From positions 35,774,974 to 35,838,973 of the forward strand of contig OZ038390.1 of assembly GCA_964036045.1 (NCBI GenBank): DNA of 64,000 nucleotides, in the 5' to 3' direction. The position numbers were made by a program, and so were the translations under genes. A model generated the notes under the pieces. It did not search any database. It was given only the letters and a program-made list of their open reading frames with translations, and had not been told where the DNA came from. The first letter of the stretch is position 1, and the number at the start of each line of letters is the position of its first letter. The DNA comes from Eutreptiella sp. 'Long Island Sound 2002'. Its lineage: Eukaryota > Euglenozoa > Euglenophyceae > Eutreptiales > Eutreptiaceae. Below, one piece after another: positions 39,427 through 49,593 of this stretch.

Positions 39427-41345
39427 AGCCACGAGGTTCGTTGCTCTGCGCGGTGCCGGCTGTGCAGCACTGCGCTGTACACGCTAGGCTGCACAGCAAT
39501 AGGTGTCACGCGCCGCACTGCACACGTGTGCCGTGCTGCACTGCACTGTGCGTGGTGTGCTTCACTGCACCGCACTGTGTGAGCTGCGCCGTCCTACCCT
39601 ATGTGTGTTGTGCTGCATTGCTTGGCACAGGAGTGCACACCCTATAGCACTGCGCGGTGCTGGCTTTGCGGCGGCCCACTGTGTATGTTGTGCTGTACGG
39701 CTCTGCGTGTGCGGTGCAACACCGCACACGCCAGCTTTGCCACATTGCACTGTGTGTGTCGTGCCGCACCTCACTGTGTGCGTTGTGCTGTGCAGCACTG
39801 CCCTCTGTGCACTGCGCAGCACCGCACTGTGCTGTGCACTGCACTCTACTGCGTGTGTTGTGCTGCACTGCACTGTGCTGCGAACTGCACGGCACTGTGC
39901 ATGCCGTGGTGTTGTGCACTGTGTGTGTTGCGCCGCACCGCACGTGTGTGTTGTGCCGCCCTGCACTGTGCGTGCAGTGTTGTGCCGCAGCGCTCTATGC
40001 CGCGCACCGCACTGTGCTGCGCACTGCACTGCACTGTGTGTGCTGCGCCACACTGCATTGTGATGTGCACTGCACTACGCTGTGTGTGCTGTGCCGCACT
40101 GCACTACATTGTGTGTGTTCTGCTGCGCTGCACGGTGCGTGCTGCACGGCGCTGTGCCCCGCGCTACACTGCGCTTTGCGTGCTGTGCGACACTGCCCAG
40201 TGCGCTGCACCGCTCTGCACTCTGCGTGCCGTGCTGTGCTGCACTGTGCGTGGTGCGCTGCTCTGTTATGTGTGTGGCGTGCCGCACGGCACATGTGTGT
40301 TGTGCCCCTCTGCACTGTGTGTGCTGGGTGGGGCCGGTGCACACCGTGCGTGCGGTGCAGCACTGCGCCATGCGTGCTGACCAGCGGAGGGGGGGACGGT
40401 TTCGCGGGGGTGTCAGGGTGCCCCCGGGCAGTGCGGCACAGCACGCACCGTGTGCAAAGGCACAACCCAGCGCACACAGTGCAGAGGGGCACAAGACACA
40501 TGTGCAGTGCGGCAGGCCGCACACATAACAGAGCAATGCAGCATGCACGGTGCAGTACAGCACATCACACACAGTGTAGAGCGGTGTGCCGCACTGAGCA
40601 GTGTTGCACAGCACGCAAGCGCGGTGTAGAGCACAGCAAAGCGCCATGCAGTGCAGTGCGCACCGTGCAGCGCAGCACAACACACACAATGTAGTGCAGT
40701 GCGCAGCAAAGTGCAGTGCGGCACAGCACACACAATGTAGTGCAGTGCACAACACAATGCAGTGTGGCGCAGCACACACAGTGCAGTGCAGTGCGCAGCA
40801 CAGTGCAGTGCGCAACACAGAGCGCTGCAGCACAACACTGCATACGCAGTGCAGGGCGGCACAACACACACGTGCAGTGCGGCGCAACACACACAGTGCA
40901 CAACAACACGGCATGCACAGTGCCGTGCAGTTCGCAGCACAATGCAGTGCAGCACAACACACGCAGTAGAGTGCAGTGCACAGCACAGTGCGGTGCTGCG
41001 CAGCGCACACAAGGCAGTGCTGCACAGCACAACGCACACAGTCAGGTGCAGCACAGCACATGCAGTGCGGTGCGGCACAGTTGGCGCGTGCGGTGCGGCA
41101 CCGCACGCGCAGAGCCGTACACCACAGCTTACACAGAGGGGTGCCGCAAAGCCAGCACCACGCAGTGCTACAGGGTATGCAATCCTGTGCCAAGCAATGC
41201 AGCACAGCACACATAGGGCAGGACGGCGTAGCTCACGCAGTGTAGTGCAGTGCAGTGCAGCACAACACACACGGTGCAGTGCAGCACGGCGCACACAGTG
41301 CATCACAGCTCAGCACAACACACATAGTGCAGTGAAGCACAGGGG
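39427..41345. repeat. TGC/GCA satellite forming a ~0.9-kb near-palindrome
   Basis: 39469-40368 and 40446-41345 are inverted copies around an axis near 40407, with a ~77-bp unique centre. A long phrase containing GCATTGCTTGGCACAGGA at 39615 recurs in reverse complement near 41200. Arms are similar throughout but not identical. Long ORFs on both strands encode the same Cys/Ala/His-rich repeats and are repeat by-products. Confidence 0.85.
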
Positions 41346-41775
41346 GAGGACGCCCCGGCTGTGGCCTGTCTGTGCACACCGGGGCGAGAGGGAGGACACC
41401 TGGCAGGTAGCACGCCCCGGCTATGGCTGCTCTGGACACCAGGCAGGTGGTACACCCCGGCTGTGGCCGCTCAGCGCACGCTAGGGATGGAGGGAGGACA
41501 CCTGCTAGGCAGTACACCCCGGTTGTGGCCGCTCCGCGCACGCCGGGGCGGGAGGGAGGACACTGGTTAGACAGTAGACCCCGGCGGTGGCCGCTCAGCG
41601 CACGCCGGGGAGGGAGGGAGGACACTTGTTAGGCAGCACACCCCGCCCGTGGCCGCTCTGCGCAGGTAGGGGCGGGAGGGAGGACAATAGACAGGCAAGA
41701 CGCCCCGGCTGTGGCCGGTCTGCGCACGCCGGGGCGGGAGGGAGGGCGCTGGACAGGCAGCACGCCCCGGCTATG
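41346..41775. repeat. 62-bp GC-rich minisatellite
   Basis: About seven copies, each with CACCCCGGCTGTGGCCGCTC, GCGCACGCCGGGGCGGGAGG and GAGGACACTGG, at a regular 62-bp spacing (CCCCGG ends near 41460, 41522, 41584, 41646 and 41708). 62 is not a multiple of three, so no frame persists. Confidence 0.85.
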
Positions 41776-41842
41776 GGAATAATCGTTTAAAACCGGTTAT
41801 TTTCGAAACTACCAGGTTCGAAACCTTACACGGACCATCACC

Positions 41843-42247
41843 ATGGAAACAAAGGATGATGCAACGACGCTGCGCCTTGGTGGATGGGTCACGAAGACCA
41901 GCTTCCTTGCAGCCGCGCAGGCTGCGCGGCAAGAATGTGATCAGCAAGAGGAAGCCAAAGCGCGACGCAAATCTTTCAAGCAAGCAAGACACAGAGGCAC
42001 ACACGCTCAGGTACGGCAAACCGAGCTCGTTACTAAACGGGCACAAACATCTGCCGAAGCATCCGCTGCACCGCACACCAATAGCAGGCTGAGACGCCCC
42101 CACACGAACGCCTTCGCCGGAGTGTCACGAAATGAAAAGCGTGCCCGTCAGTGTGATGAACGGTCTGAGCGTGCTGCCAAGCTTCAAGTGACGGACAGCG
42201 ACACGTCCAGCGACTACGAAGCTAATGCATCCATATTCGCGTGCTAA
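41843..42247 (+). CDS. Hypothetical small basic/acidic protein
   Basis: 134 codons, ATG in a good context (ACCATGG), TAA stop. Composition is hydrophilic and Arg/Lys/Gln-rich (AARQECDQQEEAKARRKSF), with an acidic Ser/Asp C-terminus, suggesting a soluble, perhaps nuclear or intrinsically disordered protein. It sits in a normal-complexity island between two repeat arrays. A 110-codon ORF lies antisense. No family recognised; it could be a single-exon gene, a terminal exon or a transposon fragment. Confidence 0.4.
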   Translation: METKDDATTLRLGGWVTKTSFLAAAQAARQECDQQEEAKARRKSFKQARHRGTHAQVRQTELVTKRAQTSAEASAAPHTNSRLRRPHTNAFAGVSRNEKRARQCDERSERAAKLQVTDSDTSSDYEANASIFAC

Positions 42248-42590
42248 GTGACGCATAACACTGGTTCGTCCATGGACATCGACACAGAATAAAACTGTGC
42301 TTCTAATGTCCCCTCCTTCCCTCATGCCATTGTGCCATGCATGGCATGGCTAGTAGATTGTGTACAAGACTTGTAGAGTACATGACTTATAGAGTATATG
42401 TGTCATGGGACACACTGGCAGACTTAGAATGATTGTGCTTTTAGGCGCGGTCATCAATAGTGCAAAGCCATACACTTTAAGCCAGTTACACGCTTATGTC
42501 CATAAGCTGTCTCAGTGCTTCAAGTACCTTTACAACAGGTGTACGGAAGCATTCAGAAACTGTCACCGTGTTGCTCTGTGCAAGTGTGCT
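42248..42590. other. Unassigned spacer
   Basis: Mixed-composition DNA following the hypothetical gene; AATAAA occurs near 42288 in the 40 bases after its stop and could serve as a polyadenylation signal. Nothing else recognised. Confidence 0.35.
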
Positions 42591-43250
42591 AGGGAGACAA
42601 TGCACATTTTTACGAAGCAGGAGATTGCAACGTTTTACCAAAAAAAAAACATTCCTCGATTTTGAAAAACAAGCATTGCACGGTTTTACAAACGAGAATA
42701 CTGCAACCTTTTGCAAGAAAAAAACATTGCACGGTTTTCAAAAAACAAACACCTTGCATGGTTTTACAAAATGGGACACATCTTCCCTTTGCAAGAAAAA
42801 AAACAGTACAAAGTTTTGGAAAAAAAATAAACCTTGCATGTTTTTCCAAAACAGGCAACCTTTTGCCCGAAAAACAAACATTGCATGGTTTTACAAAAAA
42901 TTAAACGTTGCATGGTTTTACAAAAAATAAAACGTTGTATGGTTTTACGAAACAGAAGACTGCAACCTGCTACATAAGAACAGATTACAAGGTTTTCAAA
43001 AATAAAAAGCCTCTGCATGGTTGTACAAAACAGGGGACATCAAGCTTTTACAACAGAAAGAAATAGTACATGGTTTTAAAAAACAAATAAACGTTGCATG
43101 CGTTTACAAAACACAAGTCATAAACTTTTGGTACGAAGAAGACACATTGCACGGGTTTAAGAGACATAACCGTCTGCATCGTCTTACAAAAAGAAAAGAG
43201 AACAACCTTTTACGGGAAACAAAATGATTACACGGTTTGTAAAAGAAAAC
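42590..43250. repeat. AT-rich ~28-bp degenerate repeat (TTGCATGGTTTTACAAA)
   Basis: More than twenty diverged units, each with GCATGGTTTTACAAAA or CAACCTTTTGCAAG, spaced roughly 25-30 bp and separated by A-runs. The two core types often alternate, hinting at a longer ~56-bp period. Confidence 0.7.
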
Positions 43251-43346
43251 AGGTGACACAAGCTTTTTAGGGTTTTTAGTATTTTAGAGTGTGTCCTCTT
43301 TATCCTCGGAGGTGCCCTTTTTATCCCCAGGGGTTGTCTTATTCAT

Positions 43347-43379
43347 CCCCACCCTGCCCTGATAATCCCCAGGGTGGGG
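43347..43379. other. Perfect 10-bp stem-loop
   Basis: CCCCACCCTG pairs with CAGGGTGGGG across a 13-nt loop, within a stretch repeating the word ATCCCC. Confidence 0.6.
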
Positions 43380-43417
43380 CTGAACTGGTCACTGGGGATG
43401 AACCGGTCCCTTTACCT

Positions 43418-43687
43418 TACCACTTCGGTTCAGTTCTGGTACACAATCATCAACACCGGTAATGAATTCTTTAGCGGCTCGTGTGAGTCATTCAAACACG
43501 GGTTATCGAATGGTAGCTGTACTAGGCGGGTTGCGGTGCGTGAGTGGGTTACACTAGCACAACACCGGGCACAAACAACTGCTCGCATATGCATCTTCGA
43601 CTGAAATACGATTACCAGCAATATGAAATCAATTCTCATCATCTGCATCATTTCAATCCTTCTCTTTCGCTGGTACCTTAGCGGCAC
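43418..43687 (+). repeat. 270-bp direct repeat, copy 1
   Basis: From TACCACTT to GCGGCAC, matching 44634-44903 with about ten substitutions. No TG..CA ends. Confidence 0.85.
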
Positions 43688-43870
43688 AAGGGGAAGGGTG
43701 AAATTCAGATATCGGAGTTGCGACCTAAATAGGATTTGGATGCATGAAATTGGGTTAAAAGATGGATGATTTACTCCCCCCTGTCTTTGCGCCATCCAGA
43801 ATCCTGATTTTTAGTGCAAACAGGTTTGCTCAATACAGAATATTCTACTGAGACCGCAGCCGTCGTTGGA

Positions 43871-43942
43871 TGCCAGGTTGCTCTAGTGGTCATACAGTCG
43901 GCCTTTAATTTTTGAGTCCTGGGTTCGAACCCCGGTGGGGGA
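43871..43942 (+). repeat. tRNA-like sequence (SINE head?), plus
   Basis: A perfect B box GGTTCGAACCC (43922-43932) lies in a good T-arm (CTGGG-TTCGAAC-CCCGG), with an A-box-like CTCTAGTGGTCA upstream and a Lys-like CTTTAA core. The acceptor stem does not pair, so it is unlikely to be a working tRNA. Confidence 0.45.
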
Positions 43943-44120
43943 ATATTTTCCTGACCAGCCGGTGGGCCCTAAAAGTGGCATTTTGGTTACGTTTTAACCC
44001 AGGACAAATATTGGAACAGTAGGTGTAGATTGATCCGAGCACCCCCCCGAGCCTCCATGTTGAGATTATAAAAAGAGTTTTGTGTTGAGGTGACAGTTTG
44101 GACGCGGCGCAGAAAAGTGC

Positions 44121-44195
44121 CCAGCGGGGTTCGAACCTGGGACCTAAAAATTTGTGGTTGAGTGTCGTACCGATAGGGTACAACAGGAAGTCTGC
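44121..44195 (-). repeat. tRNA-like sequence (SINE head?), minus
   Basis: The minus strand has the same layout as 43871-43942: CCCTATCGGTACGACACTC, then AAATTTTTAGGTCCCAGG, then B box GGTTCGAACCCC (complement of 44126-44137). The two are related and opposed, about 185 bp apart. Confidence 0.45.
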
Positions 44196-44633
44196 CACAT
44201 TTCGCGCCCATTTGTATATTATACATCTAAAATCCCATAACTCGCCAGCGGACAGGGCATGCATAAATCTGAAGATTGGAATCTACGTTGTTTTAGATTC
44301 TAACGGGATCCATGAAAAGAAGTTTTTGGATACGCTGTCCGCAAAATCGGGAATCTGCGGCGGCAGCGGCAGTCCCATTCGGTAAACCAGCCACTGATTA
44401 GTAGATTTGGCCATATAAACAGTTTTTAAACCGTTCCGTACCCTCAGAAAATCATTTGGGGGGACCGGAAAATTTGCCGCGCGGAAGCGCAGCCGTATCT
44501 GAATTCAGCGGCGCCCCTTGAGCCGCACCCTAACCTGCACCGACAGTCCCAAACAGGACTATGGTGCCACCCAAAAATGTTAACAAACTTTTCTAGTTCT
44601 AGCACCAAAAATGAAATTCTGGTGTGGGTGAAT

Positions 44634-44903
44634 ACCACTTTGGTTCAGTTCTGGTACACAATCATCAACACCGGTAATGAATTCTTTAGTGGCTCGTGTG
44701 AGTCATTCAAACACGGGTCATCGAATGGTAGCTGTACTAGGCGGGTTGCGGTGCGTGAGTGGGTTACACTAGCACAACACCGGGCACAAACAACTGCTCG
44801 CATATGCATCTTCGACTGAAATAAGATTACCAGCAATGTGAAATCAATTCTCATCATCCGCATCATTTCAATCCTTGTCTTTCGTTGGTACCTTAGCGGC
44901 ACG
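44634..44903 (+). repeat. 270-bp direct repeat, copy 2
   Basis: See copy 1 (43418-43687). The constant 1,216-bp offset and high identity imply a single duplication event. Confidence 0.85.
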
Positions 44904-45034
44904 CACATGTTGTGTAAGACGCAATTTCCCAAGTACCATGAGTTCATGCAGGGATATGTTCAACGAGGTAAACAACGACAAGCAATTGCTGAGGCCAAAA
45001 AAAAGGATGTTGACGTTTTGCAAGACAATGAGGT

Positions 45035-45505
45035 TTGAAAAATCTACAAGGCTTGAATTTTAGGGCGGCTTTTGACACGCAAAAGTATAATATCCTCATC
45101 TTTGTCCATTTCACTGGAGCGGATGCTTCCGCCAAAGTGCCACGCGATGTTTTTTTTGCAATTTGTCTCGCATTGCTTTGCTTCACCGCGATTGGAGCCC
45201 AAAGTTGCCGCCTGATGACGGAAGCAATATCGAGTATCCGAGGATAAGTTAAAGGTTGGAAGGTTGGACAACGGGCGCTATGTGATGCTTGTGATTCGCC
45301 TATCCCAAAAGGCTTCATCTCGCGAAGTTTGCAACCCATTAAATGTGATCGTTGTTCTTGGTATTCAACCGCGCTACAATTTGTGGGCATGCGAGCTATG
45401 CATGGGTTACTATTTGTGGACTTTGCCATTGGAGCAACACACCGTTTGCAAGAGTCATATGAGATCAACGCGGGTTTTGCAGTATCTTTTTTGGCCCGGT
45501 GGTAA
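45035..45505 (+). pseudogene. Decayed coding fragment with a CxxC...CxxC zinc-ribbon-like motif
   Basis: One plus-strand frame is open before and after a single TAA (45245-45247). The upstream part has FTGADASAKVPRDVFFAI; the downstream part has VGQRALCDACDSPIPKGF followed, 13 residues on, by KCDRCSWYS, i.e. two CxxC pairs as in zinc ribbons, then a hydrophobic stretch GLLFVDFAIGATH. Composition is clearly protein-like. It may be a broken transposon or host gene, or exons with an intron over the TAA. No family assigned. Confidence 0.35.
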
Positions 45506-46735
45506 TGCGACGTGAAATAGATGAGCTGCGACAAGAATGTATGTGTATTTGTACCATGTGCGTTACTTGCAGAATATTTTTGCTACATCATACAAGGTGG
45601 ACGTGTTGTTTTTTGAAAAGAGACGGAAATGTCCTTCATCTTGCAATTAGTGGTGTGCACGGCGTCCTAAAAAACGTCCCGATTTCGTAGTTTGACCCTC
45701 AAGCGGCGCAAGCACTTCTTACGCCTTCTAGCGGTCACGCTTACGTTTAGTACGTAGTGCTTACGCTTGCATTGCTCTGCTTGATTGTTTGTATTATGGT
45801 CTTGGTCCGGCAGGATTGATGTGTTGCGTGTTTGGTTTGTCTATCGTGTTGAATCGTCCGGTAGAACACAGCACCAGTGCCTATGCCTCTGTTGTGCTTG
45901 TGTTGATCGCCTTTGGATAGTGGTCCATCTGTCGGGTTTCCAAATTACCTTGTGGGTTTTGTTTCTTTTTTGGTTAGTGGTCCTACGTCGCTGTTTGCAG
46001 TTTGTTTTCTTCCATTTGGATTTGTTGCACTGCATTTGTGGTATTGCGTGTCCGAGTGCAGCTAGGTGAAAAGGACCGCCGAGGAACTGCATACAGGAGC
46101 GACTAGGCCTATTACTAATTCGAGGTGGATGACAGTGTGGTAATTCAAGGTGGGTGTCCATGTCGAGGAGGTCCGTGAAGGGGCGTTGGTTATGTGAATG
46201 TTTTGCAGATTTGATTTTTTTTGTTAAATGCGGTGTGCTCCAGTCTGTCCTTGACAACTGGAATGCGCATTCACGTCCTATTTTTGGTGTGGGCGCTATT
46301 GCTGCATCCGAGTTCGGCCATTTCGGTGTTCCTCCGTAGTCAACTTTGGAGAAATTGGGAGGTCAAGGGTGGCTACGGGGCCACCGAGCAGGTAGAGGCA
46401 TCCCACACATCTCACCTTACGTGCACCAATGGTTCGAATGCGATGATCCGTATGCTCACCAAAAACTAAGATGCATCGTTGCACATGCTTTCCAATATGG
46501 CTTACATATGCCATTTCACGCCGCGATGGCTTCACCACTCTTGTGCACATGCAGAGCACACAAATGAAAACCAAACGCCTCGGTGCACCTTGGCGGTTGC
46601 CAAAAACTCGACGCAATAGTTGTTCCACAACGAGAAGCTTAGTGTGAGCATGCCCCCAACCGTGACTCACATTGGTTGCGGGGACGGCATGCGATCGACG
46701 CCGTAACCCGGAGGCAAACTTTTTTCTAAGTCTAT
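45506..46735. other. Unassigned DNA
   Basis: No ORF with convincing composition; T-rich stretches near 45955-46030. Several mid-length ORFs overlap on both strands and contradict each other. Confidence 0.3.
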
Positions 46736-46868
46736 TGACACCCTTGTTGACACATGTTGACACCCATGTTGACACACGTTCGCAACCGTGTTGGCACATG
46801 TTGACACCCATGTTGACACCCACTGGCACCCGTTGGCACCCATGTTAACAACCGTTGGCATACATCAC
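46736..46868. repeat. Short minisatellite (TGTTGACACCC)
   Basis: About eleven imperfect copies of an 11-bp word TGTTGACACCC / CGTTGGCACCC. Confidence 0.75.
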
Positions 46869-47132
46869 AAGACCATGCGGGTGGTAGAGGTTGCATAGGT
46901 CATGCAAAGGTCAACAGTTGTGCACATCCCGACGTCTACCCCAACATGAAGCCTGGGAACCACAGGCTTGATTGCGCGGAAATGGCCCAAAAAATGTTAC
47001 TCGCGATTGTGGGAAGTATTTGCCGTCTTTCCTACTTCGTGAGTTTTTCTTCGTCACTCACGAAGAAGCGAAATCGGAAAGCACGGAAGAGTGGAAACGA
47101 GTAGAAGAGTACCACGGGTGAGCACCGATGTC

Positions 47133-47194
<62 letters not shown>

Positions 47195-47490
47195 AAGCCA
47201 ATGGTCCCCGAAGAGCACATTGCTTACCTCAGGTTTGCGAATGTGAGGAAAACGAATCGCAAAGCCACACCAACCCCCCAACTCTGACATGGAGGATTGC
47301 TACTGCTGTTGCTGTTGCTGGTGACGTCACCCAGTAAGCTCGTAGCATCGGGTTCGAAATTTTTTGGAGGTCGGGGTACACGCTCCAAGGAGATCCCGCA
47401 GGGGCATGGGCTTGAGGTAATGTCAATACCTCACCACATAGCATCCACCACAGAACTTCTACTGCGCCCACATGCACTAGCAACACCTCC
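46869..47490. other. Spacer with CA microsatellite
   Basis: Apart from the dinucleotide run at 47134-47192 nothing is recognised. Confidence 0.3.
47134..47192. repeat. (AC)n microsatellite
   Basis: About 29 uninterrupted AC dinucleotides. Confidence 0.95.
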
Positions 47491-47499
47491 AAAAGGATG

Positions 47500-48003
47500 T
47501 CTGCCCCCAATGTTCTGCCGCAGATCTTCATTGAAAATGGGAAGTTGAAAAATTGGGCCGTGCAGAACGACGATGGAACAACGTTGTCAGGGTGGTTGAT
47601 GTGCGATTTGGCGTCGGAGCCCGGTTTCGTGCGGTGCCATGCAAAGGTCACCAGTCGATTAGCGTATCCCGTCTTTGAGTACTATGCTCGAGTCAACACC
47701 GAAATGATAACGAATAACCCAGATGCCATCCAGCCAGCCCCACAAGCTGCAGGTCTGTGTGCCCCGTGCCCGTGCCTGTCCCTGTGCGTGCGGGGCCTAA
47801 TGCCCCGTGCCCTATACCTGCCCCCTTCCCCAACAGCACAAAATAGTGTAACCTCTCCGCCACCACTCTGCTCAATGGCGTCTCGGCTGTATATTGCGGC
47901 ACTCTGGACGCACCCTTGTGGTGCCAACCCCCGGGGTGGTCAGCCCAGTGAAAGCCCCATCCCAAAAGTATGCTTGATGGCTACCGTGCACCAAAGGCGC
48001 TGA
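47500..48003 (+). CDS. Candidate two-exon host gene fragment
   Basis: The ORF starts with ATG at 47500. The first 84 codons look like ordinary globular protein (KLKNWAVQNDDGTTLSGW, LAYPVFEYYARVNTEM). An 84-bp segment from CAG|GTCTGTG (47753) to TTCCCCAACAG (47836) is a likely GT-AG intron: it is C-rich and low-complexity, and being a multiple of three it leaves the frame open. The second exon would be about 55 codons. No domain recognised; ATG and 3' end uncertain. Confidence 0.4.
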   Translation, partial: SAPNVLPQIFIENGKLKNWAVQNDDGTTLSGWLMCDLASEPGFVRCHAKVTSRLAYPVFEYYARVNTEMITNNPDAIQPAPQAAGLCAPCPCLSLCVRGLMPRALYLPPSPTAQNSVTSPPPLCSMASRLYIAALWTHPCGANPRGGQPSESPIPKVCLMATVHQRR

Positions 48004-48978
48004 ATAAGATTTTGCCGCCGAAAAATGTTTGCTTAATCACGCGATTCGTAGAGGAGGTCTGCCCCCACCTCCAGGACAGCCTGGGCCGTTCGATCGGCCT
48101 TGCATGCTTCTTATTCGGCTTTCATTTTGACCATGTTTATACAAAGATGGTGCTTGTATTTTGACTGTGTGGTTTTCCCACCAACCTGCCCCTCCGACGG
48201 GTTGGAAGCCTGTCAGGAAGGGGAAGTTCCGGAAAGGCTGCTTGGTTACTGTGCGGTAAAACCGGTGTCGGCAGGGGGGCAGTAGATTAGTCAGTGGTTT
48301 CAAACGTAGTTGCCAAAGCGGTTAATGCTGGTTGCAAGAGCACTGTCTTCGAGTTACAAAGCGGTTGATGCGGCGGACAGAACCGGTTGGAGTGGAATGA
48401 CATGTCATCCCGAAGAGGGGAGTCCACCCCAGCCGGTCATTGGGCCAAGACCTTTTTCTCCCACGCCTTCGGCTCCAACCAAAACTTAAAAGGGCATGCC
48501 TGCCCTGTAATCCTCCCTGCCTCCCCAACAGGAATTCTGGTGGGTCACTGCCAAGCATGCGTGGCCCAAATTTCTGGAGGCTTAGCAATGCGGCCCTGGC
48601 TTCGAGCGCCTCCAGTCCCCCCCCCCCGCCCGTCTACATGGACCACCCCCCGGTCAGCCCGCATGGGCTAACAGGGGGGACAAGCAAGTCTTCGTAACGC
48701 GGGAACATCACCACAACCTTCGTCATAGGTTTACGAAAAGGGGGGGATCGGTGCTTTCGGGCGGAAAAGATACGACCAATGGTCAGTTGTGCGATTGCGA
48801 TGGCGAAACTGGGTGTCTCGAGGGGTCTCATTCGGGTTGCACGATGCCGCGGCGAGCTTGGGGATCTTGGGGGCTGGTGTCTGTGTGTTAGTGTGTGGTA
48901 TCCGGGGACGGCATTGGTCGGAGGTATTGGTACGGCAACTCTTTGGACGCCAGCGAGCTGGCTTGTAATTTGCGATGA
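48004..48978. other. Intron-like or intergenic DNA
   Basis: Contains another C-rich acceptor-like CTCCCCAACAG (ending 48531) followed by a short open stretch reading ILVGHCQACVAQISGG, which may be an exon. Otherwise nothing firm. Confidence 0.3.
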
Positions 48979-49308
48979 ACACACGATTGGCTGCATGCGA
49001 TCAGCAGCACGTGGGATGAGGAGGAGCACAAGGAACAAGGCTTCTACACTTCTGCTTTGACCAATTACCTCAACTCCAGTGCGCATCCATTGCATCCAAT
49101 GCGTTGCGTTCGTGGATGCCGTGATCGCCTGCTGGCTTGCTCTGAAAGCTTTCGATCTGCAACGTCTGTGAAACTCTTCGTGCACTCATGTAATGAGCGC
49201 CCAAACACGATTCGTGCTCCTGTCCACCCCAATTACCACCGCATTGTTCTCCAGAACACCCCATTTGAGGCCTCATTGCACCTGGCAGACTCCCTCTTGT
49301 ATTTCTAG
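48979..49308 (+). CDS. Candidate exon, unknown protein
   Basis: Open for 109 codons to a TAG at 49306-49308 that doubles as a possible 3' splice site for the next exon. Includes AISSTWDEEEHKEQGFYT and IVLQNTPFEASLHLADSLL. It begins just after an in-frame TGA with no ATG. If real, it and the 49309 exon cannot both be read through the TAG, so its end must be a donor further left. Low confidence. Confidence 0.25.
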   Translation, partial: THDWLHAISSTWDEEEHKEQGFYTSALTNYLNSSAHPLHPMRCVRGCRDRLLACSESFRSATSVKLFVHSCNERPNTIRAPVHPNYHRIVLQNTPFEASLHLADSLLYF

Positions 49309-49593
49309 GTGGTTACACCCCTCACACGGGCAAGACCTGCAAGGTTTTTCCTGTGCTGCTGTCTAAGCTGTACGTCAGCCTTTGGGGGGACTCAACTGAA
49401 CTGGCTTTGGAGGAAGCTTTGAAGGCAAATTGTGTGGATGCAGCCGCGTGCACTATTGAAGAAGCAAAAGCAGCTTGTGATCTGGAGCCTTTGTGCAAAG
49501 CCATTGTGTGTCCAACTGGACAGACCACTGGGTGCACTCTCCGTGCATTCACTAATTTGGCTGACCACGCCCCAGACGACTGCTACATTAAGG
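49309..49593 (+). CDS. Internal exon with PAN/apple-like Cys-rich domain
   Basis: Bounded by TATTTCTAG before and AAGG|GTATGAG after, a good acceptor and donor. The 95 codons contain regularly spaced cysteines: CVDAAACTIEEAKAACD, LCKAIVC, GCTLRAF and DDCYIKG. This pattern (Cys, an amphipathic helix, C-K-A-I-V, G-C-T-L-R, C-Y-I-K) resembles PAN/apple-type extracellular adhesion modules common in algal secreted proteins. That assignment is by pattern only; the rest of the gene was not found with confidence. Confidence 0.45.

Larger units (their letters stand above)
43688..44633. other. Segment between the 270-bp direct repeats
   Basis: About 0.95 kb holding two tRNA-like sequences in opposite orientation; no protein-like ORF. 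With its flanks it could be a small non-autonomous element or a segmental duplication. Confidence 0.4.

Noticed and set aside
39657-41306. Cys-rich ORFs of 180-379 codons
   Set aside because: Same peptide pattern on both strands because of the palindrome; a repeat by-product rather than a metallothionein-like gene.
43871-44195. Functional tRNA-Lys genes
   Set aside because: B boxes are good but acceptor and anticodon stems do not pair; called tRNA-like repeats instead.
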